From the NCBI RefSeq assembly GCF_041107455.1, contig NZ_JBGBPY010000001.1, positions 3,534,001-3,598,000 of the forward strand: a DNA stretch of 64,000 nt. Reading direction: 5' to 3'. Shown here one piece after another: positions 1 to 7,730 of this stretch; within the stretch, counting starts at the first letter, position 1; every line of letters begins with the position of its first letter. This DNA comes from Rhodanobacter humi. Its GTDB lineage: Bacteria; Pseudomonadota; Gammaproteobacteria; Xanthomonadales; Rhodanobacteraceae. The notes under the pieces were generated by a model. It saw only the letters and a list, made by a program, of their open reading frames with translations, was not told where the DNA came from and ran no database searches. Made by a program: the position numbers and the translations under genes.

Positions 1-2296
1 TGAACTTGATGTCCGGCTGCAGCAGCTTGTGCGTGCCCACGATCACGTCGATGTGGCCATCGGCGAGCCGCTTCAGCGCCTCGTTCACTTCCTTCGTGGA
101 CTTGAAGCGCGAGAGTACGTCCACCTTCACCGGCCAGTCGGCGAAGCGATCGGCGAAGTTGCGGTAGTGCTGCTGGGCCAGCAAGGTGGTCGGCACCAGC
201 ACGGCGACTTGTTTGCCGGCGGTGGCGGCGGCGAAGGCGGCGCGCAGCGCGACCTCGGTCTTGCCGAAGCCCACGTCGCCGCAGATCACGCGGTCCATCG
301 CGCGCGGCGCGGCGAGGTCGCGCAGCACGGCGTCGATCGCCTGTTCCTGGTCGGGCGTTTCCTCGAACGGGAAGCTGGCGCCGAATTCCTCCACCAGCTG
401 GCGGTCGATGGACAGCGACTCGCCGCCGCGCGCCTCGCGCTGGGCGTAGATCGCCAGCAGTTCGGCGGCCACGTCGCGCACCTTTTCGGCGGCTTTCTTG
501 CGCGCGCGTTCCCAGGCGTCGCCGCCCAGCGAGTGCAGTGGCGCCAGCTCCGGCGCGGTGCCGGAATAGCGGCTGACCAGGCCGAGCTGCGCCACCGGCA
601 CGTAGAGCTTGTCGCCCTTGGCGTACTCGATGACCAGGAACTCGCCCTCCATGCCGCCCAGCTCCATCGACAGCAGGCCCTGGTAGCGCCCCACGCCGTG
701 GTCCACGTGCACGATGGGCGAACCGATCGACAGCTCGGTGAGGTCGCGGATGATTGCGTCGGGATCGCGCGCCGCGCCGCGGCGCCGGCGCCGTTCGCTG
801 CGCACGCGCTCGCCGAACAGCTCGCGCTCGGTGAGCACGGTGAGCGCGGGTCTGGTCAGCGCAAAGCCCTGCTCCAGCGGGGCGATGGTGATGGCGAAGC
901 GTGCCGCCTTTGCCGTTGTAGGAGCGGCTTCAGCCGCGATTCGCTGTTTCTCGGAAGAGGTCGCGGCTGAAGCCGCTCCTACGGGTGAGTTGGCAAGGAA
1001 GCCCTGCCAGCTCGCCACTGGCTCCGGCTTCAAGCCCGCACCCGCCAGCATCTCCAGCAGCGCTTCGCGCCGTCCCGCCGAATCGGCGGCCACCAGCACG
1101 CGGCCCGGATAGCTTTCGAGGAAATGCCGCAGCGAGGTGCCCGGTTCTTCGCCCTTGCGGTTGAGCGGCAGCTCGGGCGCCGGCTGCGTGCCGGCGTCCA
1201 CCGCGTGCGCATGGCCCGGTTCCACCACTTCCACGCGCAGGCGCTTGTTGAGCTGCTCGCGCAGTTGTTCGGGCGACAGGTACAACTCGGCCGGCGGCAG
1301 CACCGGGCGCTCGATGTCGTGGGCGCGCTGGTCGTAGCGTTCGGCGGTCTGCGTCCAGAACGCCTCGCTGGCCTCGCCCGCGCCTTCGCCCAGCACGAAC
1401 AGCGCGTCGCCGGCCAAATAATCAAAAAGTGTGGCCGTACCTGCATGCGGATCCTCCGCAACACCCCGCCCATCCATGTACGGACTCTTCGCAGGGAAGA
1501 ACAGCGGCAGGTAGTACTCGATGCCGCCGGGCGTCACGCCTTCCTTCATGTCCTGGTACAGCGGGCAGCGGCGCACGTCGATCGGAAAGCGTTCGCGCAG
1601 CGCGTTGCGGAAGCCCTTGGCGGCTTCGTCGGTGAGCGGAAATTCGCGCGCGGGCAGCAGTTCCACCTTCTCCACCGTCTGCGCGGAGCGCTGCGTCTCC
1701 GGGTCGAAGCTGCGGATCGAGTCCACCTCGTCGTCGAACAGCTCGATGCGGTAGGGCTGGTCCGCGCCCATCGGGTAGATGTCGATCAGCGCACCGCGCA
1801 CGGCGAAGTCGCCCGGCTCGGCCACCTGCGGCACGTTGCGGTAGCCGCTGGCTTCCAGCCGGCGTTGCTCGGTGGCGAGGTCGAACTTCTGCCCCTTCGC
1901 CACCATCAGCCCCGCGCCGGTGATGTGCGAGCGCGGCGCGATGCGCTGCATCAGCGTGGCCACCGGCACCACCAAGACGCCGCGCTTCACGCCGGGCAGC
2001 CGGTACAGCGTGGCGATGCGCTGCGAGACGATCTCCGGGTGCGGGCTGAACGCGTCGTAGGGCAGGGTTTCCCAGTCGGGGAAATGCAGCACCGGCAGCT
2101 CGCCGGCGAACAGGCGCAACTCATCCTCAAGCGCCGAGGCGCGCTGCGTGTCGCGCGTCACCGCTACCAGCAGGCCTTCGTGCGAACGCGCCGCCTCGGC
2201 CAGCAGCAGGGCGCGCGCGGAGCCGTGCGGCGGCGTCCAGTAACGGCGCTGTTTCGGGGTGGTGGGAAGCGGGGGATGCGGAATCGGAGCGGGCAT
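1..2296 (-). CDS. mfd: Transcription-repair coupling factor Mfd, N-terminal 765 residues (runs off the window)
   Basis: Mfd is the cytoplasmic ATP-dependent translocase that removes stalled RNA polymerase from DNA lesions and recruits UvrA. The frame reads from an ATG at 2296 to the window edge. Seen in order: the UvrB-like N-terminal module, the RNA-polymerase interaction region (residues about 545-620, with YAKGDKLYVPVAQLGLVSRY), Walker A GDVGFGKTEVALR near residue 675 and VGTHKLLQ near residue 750. The C-terminal third is outside the window. Two segments are unlike E. coli Mfd. A palindromic repeat is translated in frame at residues about 439-459. About 15 extra residues (KSPYMDGRGVAEDPHAG) interrupt the PLFF...TLFDYL stretch near residue 275. 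Both stay open, so the gene looks functional. The family assignment is firm; the start is the only good ATG. Confidence 0.96.
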   Translation of the reverse strand, partial: MPAPIPHPPLPTTPKQRRYWTPPHGSARALLLAEAARSHEGLLVAVTRDTQRASALEDELRLFAGELPVLHFPDWETLPYDAFSPHPEIVSQRIATLYRLPGVKRGVLVVPVATLMQRIAPRSHITGAGLMVAKGQKFDLATEQRRLEASGYRNVPQVAEPGDFAVRGALIDIYPMGADQPYRIELFDDEVDSIRSFDPETQRSAQTVEKVELLPAREFPLTDEAAKGFRNALRERFPIDVRRCPLYQDMKEGVTPGGIEYYLPLFFPAKSPYMDGRGVAEDPHAGTATLFDYLAGDALFVLGEGAGEASEAFWTQTAERYDQRAHDIERPVLPPAELYLSPEQLREQLNKRLRVEVVEPGHAHAVDAGTQPAPELPLNRKGEEPGTSLRHFLESYPGRVLVAADSAGRREALLEMLAGAGLKPEPVASWQGFLANSPVGAASAATSSEKQRIAAEAAPTTAKAARFAITIAPLEQGFALTRPALTVLTERELFGERVRSERRRRRGAARDPDAIIRDLTELSIGSPIVHVDHGVGRYQGLLSMELGGMEGEFLVIEYAKGDKLYVPVAQLGLVSRYSGTAPELAPLHSLGGDAWERARKKAAEKVRDVAAELLAIYAQREARGGESLSIDRQLVEEFGASFPFEETPDQEQAIDAVLRDLAAPRAMDRVICGDVGFGKTEVALRAAFAAATAGKQVAVLVPTTLLAQQHYRNFADRFADWPVKVDVLSRFKSTKEVNEALKRLADGHIDVIVGTHKLLQPDIKF
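918..982. repeat. REP-like palindrome inside mfd
   Basis: The two arms are near-perfect inverted copies, GTAGGAGCGGCTTCAGCCGC at the left and its complement at the right, around a spacer of about 20 bp. The same element lies between genes at 46009-46065. Here it sits inside mfd and is translated without a stop as VGAASAATSSEK...IAAEAAPT. Confidence 0.9.
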
Positions 2297-2445
2297 GGAC
2301 TCGTTGGCGCTGGGAGCGCGAACGTCGAGCCGCGCCAGGAAAGCGGCCAAGTGTAACGCGATGCGCCTTGGTCCCTCCCCGCGATGCCCGCAGGTCGGGA
2401 TTCACCCCGACGGGTGTGGCATGGCGTGTCGGGCTGAAGCCCGAC

Positions 2446-3048
2446 CTACAGCTTCAGCGTGATCTGCGCCGTGCCCGGCTCGTCCGGCATCAGGCGCTGG
2501 GTGAAGCCAAGCTCCCGGCACAGTTCCAGCATCGGACGGTTTTCCAGCAGCACGTAGCCCCATATCTCGGCGAGGCCGCGACGGCGGCAGTCGTCGACCA
2601 GCCGCTGCATCAGCAGCGCGCCGAGGCCGATGCGGCTCCAGTCGCGCTCCACGATCACCGAGAACTCGGCACTGTCGGCCGCCTCGTCCACGTAGATGCG
2701 ACCCACGCCGCGGATCTCGGCGGGACGCACCGCTTCGTCCGCCAGCACGAGCGCGGTTTCGCGTGCCGGGTCGATGTTGCACAGGCGCTGCGCCATCGGC
2801 ATGGGCAGCTCGGACATCGCGTGCAGGAAGCGGCGGCGGATATCCTCCGGCGACAACCGGGTGAAGCAGCGCCGCAGCGCCGCGACGTCGCCCGGCTCGA
2901 TATCGCGCAACCACAGTTCGCGGCCGTCGCGCGTGCGCATGCGCTCGCCGTGGGCGGTGTGCACGGCCAAGGCGGGGGCGTAGCGCTCGCGGCTGCGCGG
3001 AGGCAGCGGCGGGTGCGGGGTGGTGGAACGCAGGCTGGCGGCAATCAT
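2446..3048 (-). CDS. GNAT-family N-acetyltransferase
   Basis: A predicted cytoplasmic acetyl-CoA-dependent N-acyltransferase of about 200 residues. The GNAT core begins at MRTRDGRELWLRDIEPGD and continues through the strand before the acetyl-CoA loop (FSVIVERDWSRIGLGALLMQ) to a C-terminal PMLELCRELGF. It resembles the acetyltransferase domain of Pat/YfiQ-type protein acetyltransferases, but has no ADP-forming CoA-ligase domain attached. The substrate is unknown. I place the start at the ATG at 3048, but it has no clear ribosome binding site; the ATG at 2940, directly before the domain, is an alternative. It lies between mfd and trmO on the same strand. Confidence 0.8.
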   Translation of the reverse strand: MIAASLRSTTPHPPLPPRSRERYAPALAVHTAHGERMRTRDGRELWLRDIEPGDVAALRRCFTRLSPEDIRRRFLHAMSELPMPMAQRLCNIDPARETALVLADEAVRPAEIRGVGRIYVDEAADSAEFSVIVERDWSRIGLGALLMQRLVDDCRRRGLAEIWGYVLLENRPMLELCRELGFTQRLMPDEPGTAQITLKL

Positions 3049-3050
3049 CT

Positions 3051-3068
3051 CAATACTTTCGCGTATTG
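3051..3068. promoter_or_regulatory. Short perfect palindrome at the GNAT gene start
   Basis: CAATAC, six bases, GTATTG lies immediately upstream of the presumed GNAT start codon at 3048. It could be an operator or part of a promoter. Arms of only six bases can occur by chance, so support is weak. Confidence 0.25.
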
Positions 3069-3147
3069 TGTGCAGTGCAGCATGATCCGGAGCCAGCTTG
3101 GATGCAAGCCTTTGCGCCGCTTTGCCGCAGTCGCGCAAACCTGCTGT

Positions 3148-3690
3148 TCAGCCCGGGTCGCCCCTGGCCGGCCGCCGTGGCCGCTTCGGACCGGGCGCGG
3201 AGTGCCGGCCCTGGGTCGCGTCGATCGCGTCGATCCAGCCTGCGCGTGCGGCGGGAAAGGCATCGGCGTAAGGCACGTAGGGCTTGATGTCCAGGATCGG
3301 CGTGCCATCCAGCAGATCCACCCCACGCACACGCAGCGCGCGTTCCTCCACCGCGACCAGCTCCACCGCGGACAGCCCGATCGCGTTGGGCCGATGCGGC
3401 GAGCGCGTGGCCAGCACACCGCGCTTGCCGCCGCCGCGCGGCGGCCGCACCTGCGGCTTCCAGCCCTCGCTGCGATGGAACACGAACAGCAGCCAGATAC
3501 GCTCGAAACCGGCGAGGTCGGCAAACGCCTCGGCCGGCAAGCCGTCCGTGAACTCGATGCGCGCCTCTGCCTCGGCGCCGCTCTCGGTGCCCGTCACCAC
3601 GGTGGACTGGTGCGGCGCGTCGATGCGCCGCGCGTAAGGCGAGCGCACGTGGGCGATGGGGCGGAAGGCGAAGGGGGCGGTTTCGTCCAT
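3148..3690 (-). CDS. trmO: tRNA-Thr (m6t6A37) methyltransferase TrmO (YaeB/TsaA family)
   Basis: TrmO uses S-adenosylmethionine to methylate t6A37 of threonine tRNA. The protein has the family signature almost in full: IAHVRSPYARR near the N-terminus, WLLFVFHR, RPPRGGGKRGVLATRSPHRP, NAIGLSAVELV, and VRGVDLLDGTPILDIKPYVP. The first 155 residues form the compact SAM-binding beta-barrel. The last 25 residues are a basic, Pro-rich low-complexity tail. At 180 residues it is shorter than E. coli TrmO (235), lacking most of the C-terminal extension, as in many short family members. The ATG at 3690 is well placed before the first conserved strand. Confidence 0.92.
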   Translation of the reverse strand: MDETAPFAFRPIAHVRSPYARRIDAPHQSTVVTGTESGAEAEARIEFTDGLPAEAFADLAGFERIWLLFVFHRSEGWKPQVRPPRGGGKRGVLATRSPHRPNAIGLSAVELVAVEERALRVRGVDLLDGTPILDIKPYVPYADAFPAARAGWIDAIDATQGRHSAPGPKRPRRPARGDPG

Positions 3691-3765
3691 GGTTCAGCGC
3701 GATGACGTGGGCTGGCGGAAACTCCAGCAGAGGTTGTCGAGGCCGGCGCCTCGATCACGCCCGCA

Positions 3766-4275
3766 TCAGCGGATGCCCACGCCCAACCCCACCCCGAAAT
3801 TGATGTTCGGATGCCCGCTGCGCATTTCCTCGGCGGTCCACACGTGCGACCGTGCGATCTGCACCAGCGGGAACACGTAGTCGGCCTCGCCGACCTTGCC
3901 GGCGCGGCTGCCGGCCAACTGGCCGTCAACGGTGATCGGTGCACCGTTGGGGTAGTTCATCGGTTCGGCGTAGCCGGGCAGCAGGGCGATGAAGCGGCCG
4001 TTGCCGCCGGCGCCGAATTTCGGCCGCTGCGAGGAATCCAGCGGATAGGCGAGGATCTCGATCTCGCTGTGGTCGGGCAGGTTGTTCACCGCCACCACGC
4101 GGCCGCCCCAGATCACCTGGCCGCGGGCGTATTGCTTGGGCGCCTGCGCCACTTGCGTGGGCGTGGCGGCGAGGGTGCCGGGCGCGGCCTTGTAGATCGG
4201 CGCGGGGGCGCAGGCGGCAAGGCTCAGCAGCAAGGCGGGGAGGGCGAGGCGGGCGGAAACGGTGGCGAGGCGCAT
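3766..4275 (-). CDS. Slp-family outer-membrane lipoprotein
   Basis: A 169-residue lipoprotein. The N-terminus MRLATVSARLALPALLLSLA ends in a lipobox (LAAC), so the mature protein should start at a lipidated Cys near residue 24. The body contains GQVIWGGRVVAVNNLPDHSE and IEILAYPLDSSQRPK, then a GRFIALLPGY segment, typical of the Slp (starvation lipoprotein) family of small outer-membrane beta proteins. The cellular role of the family is poorly defined. The start at 4275 was chosen because it opens the signal peptide; longer upstream reading passes through an intergenic repeat. It is codirectional with rlmJ, with the repeat between them. Confidence 0.85.
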   Translation of the reverse strand: MRLATVSARLALPALLLSLAACAPAPIYKAAPGTLAATPTQVAQAPKQYARGQVIWGGRVVAVNNLPDHSEIEILAYPLDSSQRPKFGAGGNGRFIALLPGYAEPMNYPNGAPITVDGQLAGSRAGKVGEADYVFPLVQIARSHVWTAEEMRSGHPNINFGVGLGVGIR

Positions 4276-4311
4276 GGCGGGCTCCGGAGCGAAGGGCCGA
4301 GGTTGCTGGCT

Positions 4312-4379
4312 CGTCATCCCGGCGAAGGCCGGAAGAGCTTCGCTGTTGTGAAGCTCTTCCCGCTTGCGCGGGAATGACG
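4312..4379. repeat. Intergenic inverted repeat (CGTCAT ... ATGACG type)
   Basis: The outer arms CGTCATCCCGGCGAAG and GCGCGGGAATGACG flank an inner GAAGAGCTTC / GAAGCTCTTC stem. Related elements occur at 28134-28270 and 29573-29685. Confidence 0.8.
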
Positions 4380-4396
4380 GCAATTGCGCTGTGAGC

Positions 4397-5332
4397 TTAA
4401 CGGCGGCGCGGCGTGGGCGATAGCCGCGTGGGCCTGGCGGGTTTCGCGGGCGCGGCGGCGGATTCGGCCGCCAGCCAGTCCAGTTTCCATTCGGCGGGGC
4501 GCTCCTGCGCAAGCAGGCGGGCCAGCGCGCGCAGCGGTTCGCGCAGGGTTTCGTCGAGCTGCCAGGGCGCGTTGACGATCGCCATGCCGGAGCCGTTGAG
4601 GCGCAGCGGCGAGTCGTCGCCGTGCACCAGCAGTTCCGCGCGCAGCACGCGCTTCGCGCCGCAGTGGCCGAGCCAGCGCAGGAAGGGTTGCACCTGGCTG
4701 CGCCGCTTGATCGGATACCAGATCGCGTAGATGCCGGTGGGCCAGCGCTGCAGCGCTTCCTTCAACGCCTGCTCGATCAGCCGGTATTCGGCCTCCTGCG
4801 CCTCGTAGGGCGGGTCGATCAGCACCAGGCCGCGCTTCTCCTGCGGCGGCAGCAGCGCCTTCAGCGCCTCGTAGCCGTTGCGTTCGTGCACGTGCATGCG
4901 CGCGTCGCGGTGGAACAGTTCGCGCAGCCGTGCGGCTTCCTCCGGATGCAGTTCGCACAGCTGCGCGCTGTCGATGTCGCGCATCGCCAGCGCGGCCTGC
5001 AGCGGCGAGCCGGGGTAGAGCTTGAGGGTCTCCTCGTTGCCGGGCACGGCGAGGATGCCGTCCAGCCAGCGGCGCAGCAGGTGCGGCAGCGCGGCGGCGG
5101 TGCGGGTGTCGACATACAGGTCGGGATAGAGCAGGCGGGCGATGCCGTCCTTGTACTCGCCGGTCTTGCCGGCCTCGGCGCCGTCCAGCGCGTAGCAGCC
5201 GCTGCCGGCATGGGTGTCGACCACGCAGAACGGCGCGGGCTTGAGCTTGAGCGCATCGATCAGCGCCAGCAGCACGGTGTGCTTGAGGACGTCGGCGAAA
5301 TTGCCCGCGTGGTAGGCATGGCGATAGTTCAT
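4397..5332 (-). CDS. rlmJ: 23S rRNA (adenine2030-N6)-methyltransferase RlmJ
   Basis: RlmJ methylates A2030 of 23S rRNA using S-adenosylmethionine. The protein opens with MNYRHAYHAGNFADVLKH, the family hallmark. It then has a SAM-binding stretch VVDTHAGSGCYALDG (about residues 37-51) and the N6-adenine methyltransferase motif IV as DPPY near residue 173 (VLIDPPYEAQEAEY). The length of 311 residues is slightly above the usual 280 because of a basic, Ala/Pro-rich C-terminal tail. The start at 5332 was preferred over in-frame starts further upstream because homologues begin at MNYRHAYH. It is divergent from copL. Confidence 0.95.
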   Translation of the reverse strand: MNYRHAYHAGNFADVLKHTVLLALIDALKLKPAPFCVVDTHAGSGCYALDGAEAGKTGEYKDGIARLLYPDLYVDTRTAAALPHLLRRWLDGILAVPGNEETLKLYPGSPLQAALAMRDIDSAQLCELHPEEAARLRELFHRDARMHVHERNGYEALKALLPPQEKRGLVLIDPPYEAQEAEYRLIEQALKEALQRWPTGIYAIWYPIKRRSQVQPFLRWLGHCGAKRVLRAELLVHGDDSPLRLNGSGMAIVNAPWQLDETLREPLRALARLLAQERPAEWKLDWLAAESAAAPAKPARPTRLSPTPRRR

Positions 5333-5430
5333 GGCGCGAGTATAGAGGCCGCGCCGCGTAAACCTCCGGCAGCCGTGTCGGAGCCTGCTCCAGAGTTGAG
5401 GTGCCGGCAGGCAGTGGATAGGCTCGCGGC

Positions 5431-5814
5431 ATGCCGTTTTCCCTGCGCCAGCTTGCCCGTTCACGTCGCCTGCGAGTGATGGCTGCGCTGGCGTGGCTGC
5501 TGCTGGTGGTCAACGCCGCGATGCCGATGGCGATGCCGGCAGGATCGCCGAACCGTGTCGCGCATGCGTTGGCCGGCACGCACACCGGGCAGGCGGCGAT
5601 GCCGCACACCGCGTGCGACGGTGGCCATGCCGGTTGTTGCGGCGGTCAGCTCGCCCCGGATTGCCACTGCGCGGCGATGAGCGGCGGCCTGCTGCTGCCG
5701 GTGTTCGCCGCCATGCCGGACGCGATGGCGATGGCCGTCGTGCCTGACCGCCCGCTGCCGCGACACGCGCCGTCGCCGACGGCCTCGCCACCGCTGCGAC
5801 CGCCGGCGGTCTGA
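5431..5814 (+). CDS. copL: CopL-like small Cys/His/Met-rich metal-binding protein
   Basis: A 127-residue protein with a hydrophobic N-terminal segment (about residues 16-32) and a metal-ligand cluster at residues 62-80 (CDGGHAGCCGGQLAPDCHC), preceded by Met-rich sequence. In Xanthomonas and Stenotrophomonas, a short protein of this composition, CopL, lies directly upstream of copAB and is needed for copper-induced expression. The position and composition match here, but such proteins are poorly conserved, so the assignment rests mainly on context. A gap of about 100 bp separates it from copA. It is probably membrane-anchored or exported. Confidence 0.65.
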   Translation: MPFSLRQLARSRRLRVMAALAWLLLVVNAAMPMAMPAGSPNRVAHALAGTHTGQAAMPHTACDGGHAGCCGGQLAPDCHCAAMSGGLLLPVFAAMPDAMAMAVVPDRPLPRHAPSPTASPPLRPPAV

Positions 5815-5918
5815 CTCCCCCAGCTTGTGCTGCGCGCGCTCGCCGCTCTGCCGGTGCGCACGAACCATGCCGCGCTCGGCAGTGCCCCGCGCGATGCCGA
5901 TGTATCCAGAGGGATTCC

Positions 5919-7730
5919 ATGAAACCGTTTGTTCCACCCGCGACCGACCTGTCGCGCCGTCGTTTCGTCCAGGGCATCGCGCTGGGCGGCGCGATTGCCG
6001 GCCTCGGTCTGCTGCGTTCGGCGAATGTCTGGGCGTCGAACGGCCTTGGCCGGCCACAGGTATTGAGCGGCACCGAGTTCGCGCTCGACATCGACGAGAC
6101 CCTGGTGAATTTCACCGGCCGGCCGCGCCTCGCCACCACCGTCAATGGCGGTGTTCCCGGTCCGACCCTGCGCTGGAAGCAAGGCACCACGGTCACGCTG
6201 CGCGTCACCAACCGCTTGCGCGTGCCCACGTCGATCCACTGGCACGGCATCATCCTGCCGTTCCGCGAGGATGGCGTGCCCGGCATCAGCTTCCCCGGCA
6301 TCGCACCGGGCGAGACCTTCACCTACCGCTTCCCGGTGCGCCAGAGCGGCACCTACTGGTATCACTCGCATTCCGGCTGGCAGGAGCAGACCGGGCTGTA
6401 CGGCCCGCTGGTGATCGAACCGGCCGGCCCGGAGCGACACCCCACCGCGCGCGATTACGTGGTGATGCTCAACGACTGGACCGACCAGAACCCCGGGCAC
6501 ATCTTCGCCACGCTGAAACGGCGGAGCGACTACTACAACTACGCGCAACCCACCGCGCCCGAATTCCTCCGCGACGTGCGCGAGCAGGGGCTGCGACGCG
6601 CGCTGGCCGAGCGCAGGATGTGGAACGGGATGCGCATGAATCCCGGCGACCTCAGCGACGTTTCCGGTTGCGCCTACACGTACCTGATGAACGGCACCGC
6701 CCCGGCCGGCAACTGGACCGGCCTGTTCAAGCCCGGCGAGAAGATCCGGCTGCGCTTCATCAACGGCTCGTCGATGACGATCTTCGACGTGCGCATTCCG
6801 GGCCTGAAGCTGACCGTGGTCAGCGCGGATGGCCAGGATGTCGAACCGGTGCCGGTGGACGAGTTTCGCATCGCGGTGGCGGAGACCTACGACGTGATCG
6901 TCGAGCCGCAGGAGGACCGGGCGTTCGCGATCTTCGCCCAGGCTATCGACCGTACCGGTTACGCGTGCGGCACGCTGGCGCCACGGCCCGGCATGCAGGC
7001 GGTGGTGCCGGCGATGGATCCGCGCATGCCGCTGGCGATGGTGGACATGATGGGCGCGATGGGATCTTCTCCCCTCTCCCCTGGGGGGAGGGTAAGGGCG
7101 GAGCGTGGCGTCGCCGGTTCCACCGAACCCTCTCCCCCAACCCCTCTTCCTCGCTCCTCAAAGCAGGGGCATCCTGCCCCTTCCCCGCGTCCGGAGGGAG
7201 AGGGAAGCGACGTTCGCCACGCCCGTACGGAATACCGCAACCCCGGCGTCGACATGCACGTGGACATGCCACGCACCAACCTCGACGACCCCGGCACCGG
7301 CCTGCGCGACAACGGTCGCCGCGTGCTCACCTACGCCGACCTGCACACGATCGGCGGCTCCATCGACCCGCGCGAACCGAGCCGCGAGATCGAGCTGCAC
7401 CTCACCGGCAACATGGAGCGCTACATGTGGTCGTTCGACGGCGTGAAGTTTTCCGACGCCAAGTCGATCCACTTCCGCAGCGGCGAGCGGCTGCGCATCG
7501 TGCTGGTCAACGACACCATGATGAACCACCCGATCCACCTGCACGGCATGTGGAGCGAACTGGAGAGGCCGGACGGGCAATTCCAGGTGCGCAAGCACAC
7601 CATCAACGTGCAACCCGCGCAGCGCATCGCCTACGGCGTGAGTGCCGACAACCTCGGGCGCTGGGCCTACCACTGCCACATGCTCTACCACATGGAGGCG
7701 GGGATGATGCGCGAGGTGGTGGTGTCATGA
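5919..7730 (+). CDS. copA: CopA-type multicopper oxidase (copper resistance), Tat-exported
   Basis: Periplasmic cuproxidase of the CopA/PcoA family, oxidising Cu(I) and binding copper. A Tat signal (RRRF at residues 13-16, then a hydrophobic stretch ending ANVWA) starts the protein. The copper sites are complete: HWHG at 107, HSHSGW at 149, HPIHLHG at 537 and HCHMLYHMEAGM at 585, which carries the type-1 Cys, His and Met. CopA homologues usually have Met-rich MDHxxMxGM repeats in the linker before the third cupredoxin domain. Here residues about 383-430 instead encode an intergenic-type repeat in frame (SSPLSPGGRVRAERG...), with only a short DMMGAM remnant before it. The stop overlaps the copB start (ATGA), so the two are translationally coupled. 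An ATTCC-ATG context with a purine-rich GAGGG serves as the ribosome binding site. Confidence 0.95.
   Translation: MKPFVPPATDLSRRRFVQGIALGGAIAGLGLLRSANVWASNGLGRPQVLSGTEFALDIDETLVNFTGRPRLATTVNGGVPGPTLRWKQGTTVTLRVTNRLRVPTSIHWHGIILPFREDGVPGISFPGIAPGETFTYRFPVRQSGTYWYHSHSGWQEQTGLYGPLVIEPAGPERHPTARDYVVMLNDWTDQNPGHIFATLKRRSDYYNYAQPTAPEFLRDVREQGLRRALAERRMWNGMRMNPGDLSDVSGCAYTYLMNGTAPAGNWTGLFKPGEKIRLRFINGSSMTIFDVRIPGLKLTVVSADGQDVEPVPVDEFRIAVAETYDVIVEPQEDRAFAIFAQAIDRTGYACGTLAPRPGMQAVVPAMDPRMPLAMVDMMGAMGSSPLSPGGRVRAERGVAGSTEPSPPTPLPRSSKQGHPAPSPRPEGEGSDVRHARTEYRNPGVDMHVDMPRTNLDDPGTGLRDNGRRVLTYADLHTIGGSIDPREPSREIELHLTGNMERYMWSFDGVKFSDAKSIHFRSGERLRIVLVNDTMMNHPIHLHGMWSELERPDGQFQVRKHTINVQPAQRIAYGVSADNLGRWAYHCHMLYHMEAGMMREVVVS
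7066..7208. repeat. Complex intergenic-type repeat embedded in copA
   Basis: The outer arms are inverted (CTTCTCCCCTCTCCC left, GGAGGGAGAGGGAAG right), with an inner GGGGCATCCTGCCCC hairpin and a CCTCTCCCCCAACCCC block. This composition is typical of xanthomonad intergenic elements. It is read in frame as about 48 residues of CopA. A small relative of its arms occurs at 21572-21592. Confidence 0.85.

Noticed and set aside
918-982. Reading the palindrome as a frameshift or terminator that breaks mfd
   Set aside because: Translation across it stays in frame, with conserved Mfd sequence on both sides.
5825-7726. N-terminal extension of the copB frame through copA
   Set aside because: The frame is open but encodes Arg/His-rich shadow sequence; CopB's signal peptide starts at the ATGA overlap at 7727.
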